Source: Candidatus Omnitrophota bacterium (GTDB taxonomy: Bacteria > Omnitrophota > Gorgyraeia > JABMRG01). From it: 37,659 nucleotides of DNA. Of the stretch, positions 30,132 through 37,659 are shown one piece after another (the stretch's first letter is position 1; every line of letters starts with the position of its first letter). The notes beneath the pieces are model-generated. The model saw only the letters and a program-made list of their open reading frames with translations, ran no database searches and was not told the DNA's origin. A program made the translations under genes and the position numbers. Location of the stretch: the NCBI GenBank assembly GCA_030593065.1, contig JAUVHV010000015.1:1-37659 (forward strand), in the 5' to 3' direction.

Positions 30132-30606
30132 AACGCCTGGTAATCTTGTTTATAAGGGAAGTAACTGAGAAACCTTTAAGAAACTCTATCCTTTTTACAG
30201 TACCACCGTATGATTTCACAATCTCTTTTCCAACTATATCTTCTATCTTGTAATCCGCGCCCTTTATGAGTATATCAGGCTTGAGATATTTTATAATCTC
30301 AGCAGGGGTATCCTCTTTAAATGGTACAACATAGTCAACGCTTGAAAGCCCGGCTAAGACTCTCATCCTGTCCCTTAATGAACAGAGAGGGCGCTTTGGC
30401 CCTTTTAATCTCTTTACTGAATTATCGCTGTTTACAGCGACAATCAGAAGATCCCCCTTTTTCCTGGCATCTTCAAGATATTTTACATGGCCGTAGTGAA
30501 GTATATCAAAACAACCATTTGTAAAGACTACTCTTTTAGCTTTTTTGCCGCGATCTGATATTATAGCTTTTAATGCCTTAGGGGCCTTAATCTTACTGGA
30601 TATCAT
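30121..30606 (-). CDS. rfaE2: D-glycero-beta-D-manno-heptose 1-phosphate adenylyltransferase (RfaE domain II)
   Basis: The 161-aa protein is a cytidylyltransferase-like fold with VVFTNGCFDILHYGHVKYLEDARK (HxGH motif HYGH) and VAVNSDNSVKRLKGPKRPL, the signature of the adenylyltransferase domain of HldE. It activates heptose 1-phosphate for LPS core or S-layer glycan. In many bacteria it is fused to a kinase domain; here it stands alone. It overlaps gmhA by one base and ThiD2 by 11 bp. A gmhB phosphatase and an assured heptose kinase are not visible in the window. Confidence 0.9.
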   Translation of the reverse strand: MISSKIKAPKALKAIISDRGKKAKRVVFTNGCFDILHYGHVKYLEDARKKGDLLIVAVNSDNSVKRLKGPKRPLCSLRDRMRVLAGLSSVDYVVPFKEDTPAEIIKYLKPDILIKGADYKIEDIVGKEIVKSYGGTVKRIEFLKGFSVTSLINKITRRYGR

Positions 30607-31178
30607 TACCTACCAAAAAGTTTCTGCTCAGCAAGTTCACATACAATATGGCCGATAACTATGTGCGCTTCCTGTATACGCGCTGTATTATCAGAAGGAA
30701 CTATAAGAGCGATATCTACTATTGTTGCCATCTCTCCGCCACCTGAACCTGTTAGAGCTATTGTCATTAAGCCCATCTTTTTTGCCTCAAGAAGTCCGCT
30801 TATCACATTTCTCGCGTTTCCACTTGTAGAGATACCTATTACAATATCATTGTCAGAACCTATAGCCTCTACCTGCCGTGAAAATATCTCTTCATAACCG
30901 TAATCATTGGCAATAGAGGTAATTACTGACGTATTAGTAGTAAGCGCGATAGACGCTAATCCCTGTCTCTCCAATTTAAACCTTCCAACAAACTCCGCGG
31001 CTATATGCTGCGCATCCGCGGCGCTGCCGCCGTTCCCAAAGAGCATAACCTTACCGCCCTTTTTAAGTGATGTCGCGATCATGTTTGATGTAATCTTTAT
31101 ATCCTTAGACAACTTGCTCAATACAGCCTCTTTTACCTTTATTGATTCTTTTATAATATCTTTGATTAGATCCGCCAT
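30606..31178 (-). CDS. gmhA: Phosphoheptose isomerase (SIS domain)
   Basis: The 190-aa single SIS-domain protein has VMLFGNGGSAADAQHIAAEFVGRF, then ALTTNTSVITSIANDYGYEEIFSRQV and GISTSGNARNVI, the GmhA signature. It converts sedoheptulose 7-phosphate to D-glycero-manno-heptose 7-phosphate. It is directly followed by rfaE2 (one-base overlap). DnaA-initiator-associating DiaA is a close relative, but the context with rfaE2 favours GmhA. Confidence 0.92.
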   Translation of the reverse strand: MADLIKDIIKESIKVKEAVLSKLSKDIKITSNMIATSLKKGGKVMLFGNGGSAADAQHIAAEFVGRFKLERQGLASIALTTNTSVITSIANDYGYEEIFSRQVEAIGSDNDIVIGISTSGNARNVISGLLEAKKMGLMTIALTGSGGGEMATIVDIALIVPSDNTARIQEAHIVIGHIVCELAEQKLFGR

Positions 31179-31201
31179 ACTTTTGACTCCTTTAAGATGA
31201 A

Positions 31202-32230
31202 TTATCCAAAAAATACTTTCGCTACTTCATAAAGTTTCTTATCTATGGTCTTAAGCTTAGAGACACCCCTGCTTAAAGGGACCGCGACTATCTTGCTGCC
31301 GCTTAAGCTGACCATCTTACCAAAGTTGCCGCTATCTATAAGCTCTATCGCCATAATACCAAACCTTGTGCCAAGGACCCTGTCCATAGCAGTGGGGGTG
31401 CCGCCTCTCTGGATATGCCCAAGCACGGTGACTCTTGTCTCAAAACCAGTCTCTTTCTCTATTATTTCAGCCAATTGATTACCAATGCCGCCTAACCTTA
31501 CGTGGCCAAACGCGTCCAGTTCTTTCTCCTGAAGAACCATATCGCCTTTCTTAAACTGAGCGCCTTCCGAGACAACAACTATTGCGTAACCTTTATTCTT
31601 CTTACAACTTTTTCTTAATGTATCGCAAACCTCTTTAATATCTATACGCTCCTCTGGAATAAGCACAACATCTGCCCCACCGGCAATCCCGGTATAGACC
31701 GCTATCCATCCCGCGTGACGGCCCATAACTTCACAGACTAATACACGATGATGGCTCTCTGCTGTTGTATGGAGCCTGTCGACGCATTCTGTGGCGATAT
31801 TTATAGCTGTATCAAAACCAAATGTAAAATCCGTGGCATTCAAATCATTATCAATCGTCTTTGGAACGCCCACCACATTAAGGCCTTCCTTATTAAGCTT
31901 ATTTGCGACACCGAGCGTATCCTCCCCGCCTATCGCAATCAGCGCATAAAGGTTTAATCTCTTAAAATTCTTAACAGCCTTCTCTTTATCCTGCAAATTC
32001 TTATATAGATTAGTCCTGCTTGTACCGAGAATGGTTCCACCTTTTGAGAGTATGTTCAAGACAGAACTCTCATTAAGCTTGATTGTAGAATTCTCAATAA
32101 GCCCTTTCCAGCCATCCTTGATACCTACTATCTCAAAGCCCGACTTGATACCCTTTTTCACTACAGCCCTGATTACAGGGTTTAAACCGGGACAATCTCC
32201 ACCACCTGTTAATATACCAATTCTCTTCAT
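31202..32230 (-). CDS. pfkA: 6-phosphofructokinase, PPi-type residues
   Basis: The 342-aa protein is a PfkA-type phosphofructokinase with ILTGGGDCPGLNPVIRA, GGEDTLGVAN, PKTIDNDL, MGRHAGWIA and GHIQRGGTPTA. Asp104 (GGED) and Lys124 (PKTIDND) occupy the two positions where ATP enzymes have Gly and PPi enzymes have Asp/Lys, so it probably uses pyrophosphate and is reversible. The ATG at 32230 gives the family start, with GAGCGAGG upstream; the frame stays open for 12 more codons. It lies 13 bp after accC and 23 bp before gmhA. Group-III PFKs with these residues are mixed in practice, so donor use remains inference. Confidence 0.9.
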   Translation of the reverse strand: MKRIGILTGGGDCPGLNPVIRAVVKKGIKSGFEIVGIKDGWKGLIENSTIKLNESSVLNILSKGGTILGTSRTNLYKNLQDKEKAVKNFKRLNLYALIAIGGEDTLGVANKLNKEGLNVVGVPKTIDNDLNATDFTFGFDTAINIATECVDRLHTTAESHHRVLVCEVMGRHAGWIAVYTGIAGGADVVLIPEERIDIKEVCDTLRKSCKKNKGYAIVVVSEGAQFKKGDMVLQEKELDAFGHVRLGGIGNQLAEIIEKETGFETRVTVLGHIQRGGTPTAMDRVLGTRFGIMAIELIDSGNFGKMVSLSGSKIVAVPLSRGVSKLKTIDKKLYEVAKVFFG

Positions 32231-32243
32231 GTCGCCTCGCTCC

Positions 32244-33602
32244 TTATTTATATGTTTCTGATTCATCTAAAAATTTCTCTACGTAACTTGTATCTATCTT
32301 ACCCCTGATAAAGGCGTCGTCTGTCATAACCTTTAGATGGAATGGCAGGGTTGTCTTGAGCGGCCTTATTACAAATTCATCAAGCGCTCTCTGCATTATA
32401 TATATAGCCTCACTGCGCGTCTGGCCATGCGCTATAATCTTAGCTATCATGGAATCATAGAAAGGAGTTATGGTATAATCTGCATAGATATGGCTGTCGA
32501 CCCTGACACCCCTGCCGCCCGGAACATGGAACCTCTCGACTTTACCCGGCGACGGCATGAAATTATTATCCGGATCTTCCGCGTTTATCCTGCATTCAAT
32601 AGCATGCCCCCTGATAACTATATCATTCTGATCATATCCGAGTTTTTCTCCGGAGGAGACTCTCAACTGTTCCTTTATAAGGTCTATACCTGTTACCATC
32701 TCAGTAACAGGGTGCTCTACCTGTATACGCGCGTTCATCTCCATAAAATAAAAATTATTATTCCTATCGACTAAGAATTCCATTGTACCCGCGTTGACAT
32801 AACCTATCTGCTTGGCGCCTTTTACCGCAAGCTCGCCTATCTTCTTGCGAAGTTTGGGATCCAGGTTCGGGGAAGGTGACTCTTCTATAAGTTTCTGGTG
32901 CCTGCGCTGAATAGTACAATCTCTTTCACCAAGATGAACTATATGGTCATGTTCATCCGCTAAGATCTGAAATTCCACATGACGGGGATTTTCAACGTAT
33001 TTTTCAATATATACATCAGAGATACCGAATGCTAACTCTGCCTCAGTCTGTGCCATGTAAAAGGCGCTTGCCAGCCTTATATCATTATGAGCTACCCTCA
33101 TACCTTTTCCGCCGCCGCCGGCACTGGCCTTGATAATAATAGGGTATTTAATCTCTTTGGCAACCTTTAATGCTTCCTCTTTTGTCTTTATTACATTACT
33201 GCTGCCGGGGATTGTTGGTATACCCGCCTTTTTCATGGCAAGCTTGGCCTGCATCTTATCACCTAAAAGTTTCATGCTATCAGGCCTTGGGCCAATGAAT
33301 TTTATCTGACAAGATTCACAGACCTCCGCAAAATGCGGGTTCTCGGCAAGAAATCCATAACCAGGATGGATCGCTTCTACATCTGTTATCTCCGCAGCGC
33401 TTATAATAGCTGGAATATTAAGATATGAGCTTGCTGAGGCTGGCGCGCCTATGCAGATAGCCTCATCCGCAAACTTTACATGGAGAGAGTTTACATCAGC
33501 TTCAGAATATACAGCTACAGTCCTTATGCCTAACTCTTTACAAGCACGTATTATTCTTAAAGCGATTTCACCTCTATTAGCGATAAGTATCTTTGAAAAC
33601 AT
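32244..33602 (-). CDS. accC: Acetyl-CoA carboxylase, biotin carboxylase subunit
   Basis: The 452-aa protein has normal AccC length and motifs: [20 protein letters not shown], the ATP-grasp glycine loop [30 protein letters not shown] and [15 protein letters not shown]. It carboxylates biotin on AccB with ATP and bicarbonate, the first step of fatty-acid synthesis. It follows accB by 4 bp in the common accB-accC order. Carboxyltransferase genes accA and accD are not in the window. Confidence 0.96.
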   Translation of the reverse strand: MFSKILIANRGEIALRIIRACKELGIRTVAVYSEADVNSLHVKFADEAICIGAPASASSYLNIPAIISAAEITDVEAIHPGYGFLAENPHFAEVCESCQIKFIGPRPDSMKLLGDKMQAKLAMKKAGIPTIPGSSNVIKTKEEALKVAKEIKYPIIIKASAGGGGKGMRVAHNDIRLASAFYMAQTEAELAFGISDVYIEKYVENPRHVEFQILADEHDHIVHLGERDCTIQRRHQKLIEESPSPNLDPKLRKKIGELAVKGAKQIGYVNAGTMEFLVDRNNNFYFMEMNARIQVEHPVTEMVTGIDLIKEQLRVSSGEKLGYDQNDIVIRGHAIECRINAEDPDNNFMPSPGKVERFHVPGGRGVRVDSHIYADYTITPFYDSMIAKIIAHGQTRSEAIYIMQRALDEFVIRPLKTTLPFHLKVMTDDAFIRGKIDTSYVEKFLDESETYK

Positions 33603-33606
33603 ATTA

Positions 33607-34053
33607 TTATGACGGCTCTATAAGAAAGAGTATCTGCCCAAATTCAATCGGGTCAGCATTTTCAACAAGTATATCTATTATCTTTCCTTTAACCTCTGAC
33701 TTTATCTCGTTCATAAGTTTCATAGCTTCTATAATGCAGACAACATGGCCCACCTCAATCTCCTGGCCCGCCTCAACAAATGGCGCCGCATCAGGCGATG
33801 GCGCGTTATAAAACGTACCGACAATAGGGGCCTTTATCTCTATCAGGTTTGAAGGCTTTTTTTCAGGCTCTGGTTTTTCTGTAACCTGTTCCGGCGCCTG
33901 CTGAGGGAGTACTGGCTGCTCGATTACAGCCTCAGCGCCCGGGATTGAAGACTTTTTAAGCTTAATCTTCTGGTCACCCTTATCTACCTCTATCTCTGAG
34001 AGGTTATGTTCATTCATAAGGTTTATTATCTCTCTAATCTCTTTGAGATTCAT
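33607..34053 (-). CDS. accB: Biotin carboxyl carrier protein of acetyl-CoA carboxylase
   Basis: The 148-aa protein has an N-terminal helical region, a Pro/Gln/Glu-rich linker (about 45-68) and a C-terminal biotinyl domain (about 70-148) with the biotinylation motif [11 protein letters not shown] (Lys112). It carries carboxybiotin between AccC and the carboxyltransferase. It lies between efp (18 bp) and accC (4 bp), a gene order common in bacteria. Confidence 0.95.
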   Translation of the reverse strand: MNLKEIREIINLMNEHNLSEIEVDKGDQKIKLKKSSIPGAEAVIEQPVLPQQAPEQVTEKPEPEKKPSNLIEIKAPIVGTFYNAPSPDAAPFVEAGQEIEVGHVVCIIEAMKLMNEIKSEVKGKIIDILVENADPIEFGQILFLIEPS

Positions 34054-34071
34054 AATCTGCTCCTTTTACGG

Positions 34072-34629
34072 CTATGCTCTTTCTAAATAATTACCTGTGC
34101 GGGTATCTACTCTTATTTTATCACCTGTGTTCACAAAAAGAGGCACTGAAACAACAGCGCCTGTCTCTATGGTAGCGGGCTTAAAAGCTGCTTTTGCGGT
34201 ATCGCCTTTTATGCCCGGCTCTGTATGTTCGATTTTAAAAATAACTGAGGGTGGAAGGCTGATATCCACAATCTTATCCTTATGCCAGAGAGATACTATC
34301 TCCAGCCCTTCTTTTAAAAATTTCTTATCATCACCAATAATGGATCCTGGAAGAACAACCTCTTCATAGGTCTCTGAATCCATGAAAAAAAAGCTGGCGC
34401 CGGAATTATAAGTATGCTGAATTTTTTTTGTATTTACATACGCGCCTTCAACCTTCTCACCCGCCCTGAAGGTTTTATCTATAACAGCCTTTGTGCGCAT
34501 ATTTTTAAGCTTTGTACGTACAAAAGCACCACCCTTGCCGGGCTTTATATGCTGAAACTCTATAATCTGAAAAAGTACTCCACCCAATATTATAGAGATA
34601 CCATTTTTAAAATCACTTGTATTGATCAT
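34072..34629 (-). CDS. efp: Elongation factor P
   Basis: The 185-aa protein has the three-domain EF-P pattern. The N-terminal KOW-like domain carries the modifiable Lys at about position 32 in KPGKGGAFVRTKLKN; then come NSGASFFFMDSETYEEVVLP and the C-terminal TGNYLERA-type end. EF-P relieves ribosome stalling at polyproline. The Lys-type tip suggests modification by an EpmA-like or other lysine pathway, though no modification gene is nearby. Its start overlaps the M24 peptidase stop by 4 bp. Confidence 0.96.
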   Translation of the reverse strand: MINTSDFKNGISIILGGVLFQIIEFQHIKPGKGGAFVRTKLKNMRTKAVIDKTFRAGEKVEGAYVNTKKIQHTYNSGASFFFMDSETYEEVVLPGSIIGDDKKFLKEGLEIVSLWHKDKIVDISLPPSVIFKIEHTEPGIKGDTAKAAFKPATIETGAVVSVPLFVNTGDKIRVDTRTGNYLERA

Positions 34630-35672
34630 CGGGTTAATATCTCATATCCGTTTTTCGTGACTAAAACCATATCCTCTATACGCACTCCGCCTATACCAGA
34701 CATATATATACCCGGTTCAACTGTAAAGACCATACCTGCCTTGAGCATAGTACGGTTTTTGGAATTAATACTGGGTAATTCGTGAACATCTATACCTACA
34801 GAATGGCCTGTCGCATGGCCAAAATAATTTCCAAAACCTTTCTTAGTTATATAATCTCTTGCAGCCCCATCTATTTCAGAGATCTTTACACCAGGCTTTA
34901 TCCTACTGATAGCCCTTTTTTGAGCAGCTGCGACTATACTATATGCTATATATAGATAAGGTGATATTCTACCCACAAAGAGTGTTCTTGTCAAGTCAGA
35001 ACTATAGCCGTCACATCTCGCGCCAAAATCAAGCACCACAACATCCCCGGATCTGATCCTCCTTTTTTGCGGCCTTGCATGCGGCATGCTGGCATTCTCA
35101 CCTGATGCGACGATGGTATCGAAAGAACTGCTGTCCGCGCCTTCTTTTTTTAATAAGAAATCTATCTTCGCTGCTATATCTTTCTCAGTTCTGCCATTTT
35201 TAACTTCTTTAATAATTCTTTTTAATACCTTCTTTGTTATGCACGCAGAAGTTTTAATGGCCTCTATCTCATCAGGATATTTTATAACCCTTAAATTTTC
35301 AATAAGGCCTGAAACAGGCAGGAGCTTCCCGGCGATTAAGCTGGTTAAAGAATCTTCTCTTTCAACTGTCAGATGCCCGCTTTCAAAACCAAGGCGCTTG
35401 AGAGAAAGACGCTTGATAAGCCTGGCTGTTTTTTGATAAAGGTTACCTGGGCCTAAAATAATCTCAAATCCCAAAGCGTGTTTTTTAGCCTCTTGTTCAA
35501 ATCTGAAATCGGTTATTATATAATTTTCATCAGGCGTAACAAGCAGAATTGAATCCTGGCCGTAAAAACCGCTTAGGTAAAATATATTTGAGGGGTTTGA
35601 TACAAGAAGTGCCTCTATCTTAAGGCGCTTTAAACCGCGCCTTACTTTATCCATTCTATCTGAATTAATCAC
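34626..35672 (-). CDS. Xaa-Pro aminopeptidase-like M24 metallopeptidase
   Basis: The 348-aa protein has a creatinase-like N-domain (about 1-125) and an M24 'pita-bread' domain. Its metal-ligand segments are VVLDFGARCDGYSSDLTRT (two Asp), GHATGHSVGIDVHE (His), MVFTVEPGIYM (Glu) and GGVRIEDMVLV (Glu). It should remove N-terminal residues before proline or cleave X-Pro dipeptides. It is coupled to efp (4-bp overlap) and to aroQ (4-bp overlap), a common efp neighbourhood. Confidence 0.92.
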   Translation of the reverse strand: MINSDRMDKVRRGLKRLKIEALLVSNPSNIFYLSGFYGQDSILLVTPDENYIITDFRFEQEAKKHALGFEIILGPGNLYQKTARLIKRLSLKRLGFESGHLTVEREDSLTSLIAGKLLPVSGLIENLRVIKYPDEIEAIKTSACITKKVLKRIIKEVKNGRTEKDIAAKIDFLLKKEGADSSSFDTIVASGENASMPHARPQKRRIRSGDVVVLDFGARCDGYSSDLTRTLFVGRISPYLYIAYSIVAAAQKRAISRIKPGVKISEIDGAARDYITKKGFGNYFGHATGHSVGIDVHELPSINSKNRTMLKAGMVFTVEPGIYMSGIGGVRIEDMVLVTKNGYEILTR

Positions 35673-36106
35673 TTAATGAGTTCTGTTATTGCCTCAAGTC
35701 CGAGGATATAGCTATTTAATCCAAAACCCGCTATCTGGCCAGCAACAACAGGTGCTATAAGCGAAGTATGGCGGAATTCTTCCCGCGCGTATATATTCGA
35801 TATATGAACCTCTACAACAGGCATGCCTATAGCGCTTATCACGTCGCGCAGGGCAACACTTGTATGCGTATACGCGGCTGGATTGATTAATATCGCGGAA
35901 AAACCCTGATCCTTAGCATCCTGAATTCTCTGGACCATATCACCCTCATGATTTGACTGAAAAAAATCTATGCCCACTCCGAGGGCCTTGGCCTTCTTAC
36001 TTAAAGCCTTATTTATATCCCCAAGGCTCATCTTACCATAGATATCCTCTTCCCTCTTACCTAAAAGGTTAAGGTTCGGGCCATGTATTACAAGTATCTT
36101 TTTCAT
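35669..36106 (-). CDS. aroQ: 3-dehydroquinate dehydratase, type II
   Basis: The 145-aa protein matches type II dehydroquinase: ILVIHGPNLNLLGKREEDIYG with the active-site Tyr, FFQSNHEGDMVQRIQDA, INPAAYTHTSVALRDV and EVHISNIYAREEFRHTS. It converts 3-dehydroquinate, the AroB product, to 3-dehydroshikimate. The ATG at 36106 was chosen because it gives the normal family start and has GGAGAAAAAG before it; the frame stays open 13 codons further into the Trm112 gene end. Confidence 0.95.
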   Translation of the reverse strand: MKKILVIHGPNLNLLGKREEDIYGKMSLGDINKALSKKAKALGVGIDFFQSNHEGDMVQRIQDAKDQGFSAILINPAAYTHTSVALRDVISAIGMPVVEVHISNIYAREEFRHTSLIAPVVAGQIAGFGLNSYILGLEAITELIK

Positions 36107-36107
36107 T

Positions 36108-36281
36108 TTACTTTTTCTCCTCTTTATCAGGCAATTCAGCTTCATCTATAAGCATTACAGGTATATCATCTTTGACCGGGTAACGCCTGCCACAGCCAGT
36201 GCAGATTATTCTATTACCTTCAAGCCTCACATCCGATTTGCACGCCGGACACGCGAGTATATCGAGTAACTCTTTATCCAT
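36108..36281 (-). CDS. Trm112-family small zinc-binding protein
   Basis: This 57-aa protein runs MDKELLDILACPACKSDVRL, then ICTGCGRRYPVKDDIPVML, with two CxxC pairs (C11/C14 and C27/C30) typical of Trm112/YcaR-like proteins. Bacterial members often partner methyltransferases or act as small structural zinc proteins. The ATG at 36281 overlaps the stop of the flippase-like gene by one base (TGATG), and aroQ begins 1 bp after its stop, so all three are coupled. Confidence 0.88.
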   Translation of the reverse strand: MDKELLDILACPACKSDVRLEGNRIICTGCGRRYPVKDDIPVMLIDEAELPDKEEKK

Positions 36282-37249
36282 CACTCTATCTCCCCCGGTT
36301 TTAATGTAAATACGCTCTTCTTAAAACCATATACACAACCACCGATAATACTGAATATTATTAACGTGGCAAGAACAAGAATAGATACAGCAAATGCTTT
36401 TTCAGAAGGCATATACGTCTTTAACAGATATACAAAAGTACCCTCTCTTACGCCTAACCCGTTTACCGAAGGGATAAGAGTCATGATCGCGACAATCGGT
36501 ACAATAATAAAAAATATCCCGATACTTACGAAATCTATCCCAAGGGCCCTTGCATATATATACGTAGCTACAATAGATAATATCTGCGCAATAGTCGAAA
36601 GAATAAAGCTCCACGAAAGAATCAATTTATTCCTGGAATAGAGATTCAAGAACTCATAACCGTTCTTAATCTTCTCATACCAGAGCTTATCTTTGAATGG
36701 CTCGAGAATAAAAGCAAGGTATTTTGCTGTGCCCTTATGAAGCAGAAGCCATAAAAATATTATACACCCTAAGAAGAGAAGATATACCGCGCTTATAATC
36801 AGATTGTTGCCAATCTTGTGCGCGAAAAATGTGATAGTAATAACAGGTATAAGCGTAAAGGGAAGCATCGCGAGAACCCTATCCATAAAGACCCCCGCGA
36901 ACGCCCCTGCTTTTTTATTCGATTTCTTTCCGGCATAATAGGCTTTAAGAACATCTCCACCAAAAGAGGTTGGCATAAAATTATTAAAAAAATACCCTAT
37001 AAAGGTAAGGTATACAGCCTCTTTCGCGCTGAGTGATATTGACTGGACAGATAATACTTTTTGAAGCCTGAAGCCTATCAATATTCCTGTGCAAAGATAT
37101 AAAAAAAAACCCAGCAGGAGAAGCGGCCTGTCTGCGCTTTTTATAGTGGTATATATACTGGGAAACCTATCACGCATAAGCCAAAAAAGCAGGCCGATTA
37201 GAGAAATACTTATAAATAATCTTAATAATACAAATAACTTATTTTTCAT
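36281..37249 (-). CDS. Lysylphosphatidylglycerol synthase TM-region/flippase-like membrane protein (UPF0104)
   Basis: The 322-aa polytopic protein has about eight hydrophobic segments and family motifs YFFNNFMPTSFGGDVLKAYYA and PSVNGLGVREGTFVYL, typical of the MprF N-domain/AglD/UPF0104 group. It has no C-terminal aminoacyl-transfer domain, so it is more likely a lipid- or glycolipid-related membrane protein or flippase than a lysyl-PG synthase. It is first in the long housekeeping unit. A TTTACA/TATACT promoter ends 7 bp before the ATG and no ribosome-binding site is seen, so the mRNA may be leaderless. Confidence 0.8.
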   Translation of the reverse strand: MKNKLFVLLRLFISISLIGLLFWLMRDRFPSIYTTIKSADRPLLLLGFFLYLCTGILIGFRLQKVLSVQSISLSAKEAVYLTFIGYFFNNFMPTSFGGDVLKAYYAGKKSNKKAGAFAGVFMDRVLAMLPFTLIPVITITFFAHKIGNNLIISAVYLLFLGCIIFLWLLLHKGTAKYLAFILEPFKDKLWYEKIKNGYEFLNLYSRNKLILSWSFILSTIAQILSIVATYIYARALGIDFVSIGIFFIIVPIVAIMTLIPSVNGLGVREGTFVYLLKTYMPSEKAFAVSILVLATLIIFSIIGGCVYGFKKSVFTLKPGEIE

Positions 37250-37256
37250 AAAAGAT

Positions 37257-37285
37257 AGTATAGCAGACGGTAATTATAATGTAAA
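37257..37285 (-). promoter_or_regulatory. Promoter of the flippase-like/aroQ/efp/acc/thi unit
   Basis: Minus-strand TTTACA (37285-37280), exactly 17 bp, TATACT (37262-37257), only 7 bp before the ATG at 37249. Confidence 0.55.
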
Positions 37286-37293
37286 GATAATAT

Positions 37294-37396
37294 AATCTTT
37301 TATGCCATTTACCTTCGCAGCGCGGGTTTTTTGGTGGCTATTCAGGTTCACGACAAAAAAACCAATGCGCTGCTAAAACAAAGGCATAGGAAGATT
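37294..37396 (-). repeat. Palindromic element, copy 5 (opposite orientation, most diverged)
   Basis: Read on the minus strand it starts AATCTTCCTATGCCTTTG, contains TTAGCAGCGC and a loop with TGAACCTGAATAG, and ends GGCATAAAAGATT. It matches copies 1-4 best in this orientation, including the loop. It lies between the unidentified gene at the right edge and the flippase-like unit promoter. Confidence 0.8.
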
Positions 37397-37430
37397 GTAG
37401 ATAACATTTTTTGTGAATCAATTGGGCAGG

Positions 37431-37659
37431 TTACGCGGAAAAACTGAATGCGCGGGCAACAATACTGGTATCAGAGTAAATCTCCGGCTTAGTACTGCCA
37501 ATATCATATACCAGCACACGCAGGCCTTTACGGAACTCTCTTATATCAGAGTATTGTTCTATTATTGAAATATAGTCAATATGTTTCTTTATGGATTCAA
37601 CCTCTCTTAGAAATTCATGGTATATATCCTGTTTGGAAATATGCCTGGTTTTAGTAATT
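37431..37659 (-). CDS. Unidentified protein, C-terminal 75 residues
   Basis: An open frame enters from the right edge and ends with TAA at 37431. The visible part contains KQDIYHEFLREVESIKKHID, then EQYSDIREFRKGLRVLVYDI and ends IVARAFSFSA. No family was recognised and no motif is evident. Codon use resembles its neighbours. Being cut by the window edge, it cannot be classified. Confidence 0.6.
   Translation of the reverse strand, partial: ITKTRHISKQDIYHEFLREVESIKKHIDYISIIEQYSDIREFRKGLRVLVYDIGSTKPEIYSDTSIVARAFSFSA

Noticed and set aside
29683-30168. A 161-codon plus-strand frame opposite thiD2
   Set aside because: It is antisense to a clearly conserved gene in a packed operon; the length reflects codon bias of the true strand.
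4987-37396. Palindromic elements as a CRISPR array
   Set aside because: The copies are kilobases apart, each about 105 bp and internally palindromic, with no short spacers or cas genes.

Overview
This window is a gene-dense bacterial chromosome segment with moderately low GC. Almost everything is on the minus strand; only a radical-SAM gene and an exeA/gspB-like pair are on plus. The best taxonomic guess is a member of the PVC superphylum, probably Omnitrophota. The reasons are a TIGR04137-like 'small basic protein', a TIGR04073-like protein, many PilZ and HD-GYP proteins, GspA/GspB-like secretion ATPase partners, heptose genes for a Gram-negative envelope, and a stand-alone ThiD2. This is inference from gene content, since no rRNA is present.

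Layout. 1-4.2 kb: a unit of an AsmA-like protein, fusA, a degenerate ychF and the start of yajQ. 4.3-6.0 kb: an outer-membrane barrel gene and a divergent radical-SAM activase-like gene. 6.0-11.6 kb: a c-di-GMP island. Here a c-di-GMP-I riboswitch plus intrinsic terminator precedes an overlapping operon (ribbon-helix-helix protein, small membrane protein, 46-aa ORF, sigma factor), followed upstream by STAS-PilZ, PilZ, TIGR04073-like, sugar isomerase-like and a second PilZ gene. 11.8-13.2 kb: exeA/gspB-like pair. 13.2-19.4 kb: HD-GYP, two SPOR proteins, thioesterase, GNAT, aroB, site-2 protease, MetRS C-domain and small basic protein. 19.6-27.1 kb: a tightly coupled chain of NlpD-like activator, STAND-type ATPase, phosphoesterase, thymidylate synthase, HIT, dGTPase, degenerate HD-GYP and AsmA-like protein. 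27.1-27.5 kb: tRNA-Gly(CCC), a hairpin-rich segment and a duplicated tRNA 3' end. 27.5-37.3 kb: a long housekeeping unit (flippase-like, Trm112, aroQ, M24 peptidase, efp, accB, accC, pfk, gmhA, rfaE2, thiD2, thiC, PfkB kinase). The window ends in the C-terminus of an unidentified gene.

The most striking unexplained feature is a family of five ~105-bp, almost fully palindromic elements at about 5.0, 11.6, 19.5, 27.4 and 37.3 kb. All lie in intergenic DNA at operon boundaries. They share a loop motif and show paired changes in their arms; two have flanks that extend the palindrome with element-specific sequence. The second theme is c-di-GMP: one riboswitch, three PilZ proteins and two HD-GYP proteins with different active-site changes, but no GGDEF cyclase in the window.

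Many promoters are readable as TTGACA/TATAAT-type boxes with 16-18 bp spacers. Three operon-head genes have a -10 box only 7-9 bp before the start codon and no Shine-Dalgarno sequence, which suggests leaderless transcripts.
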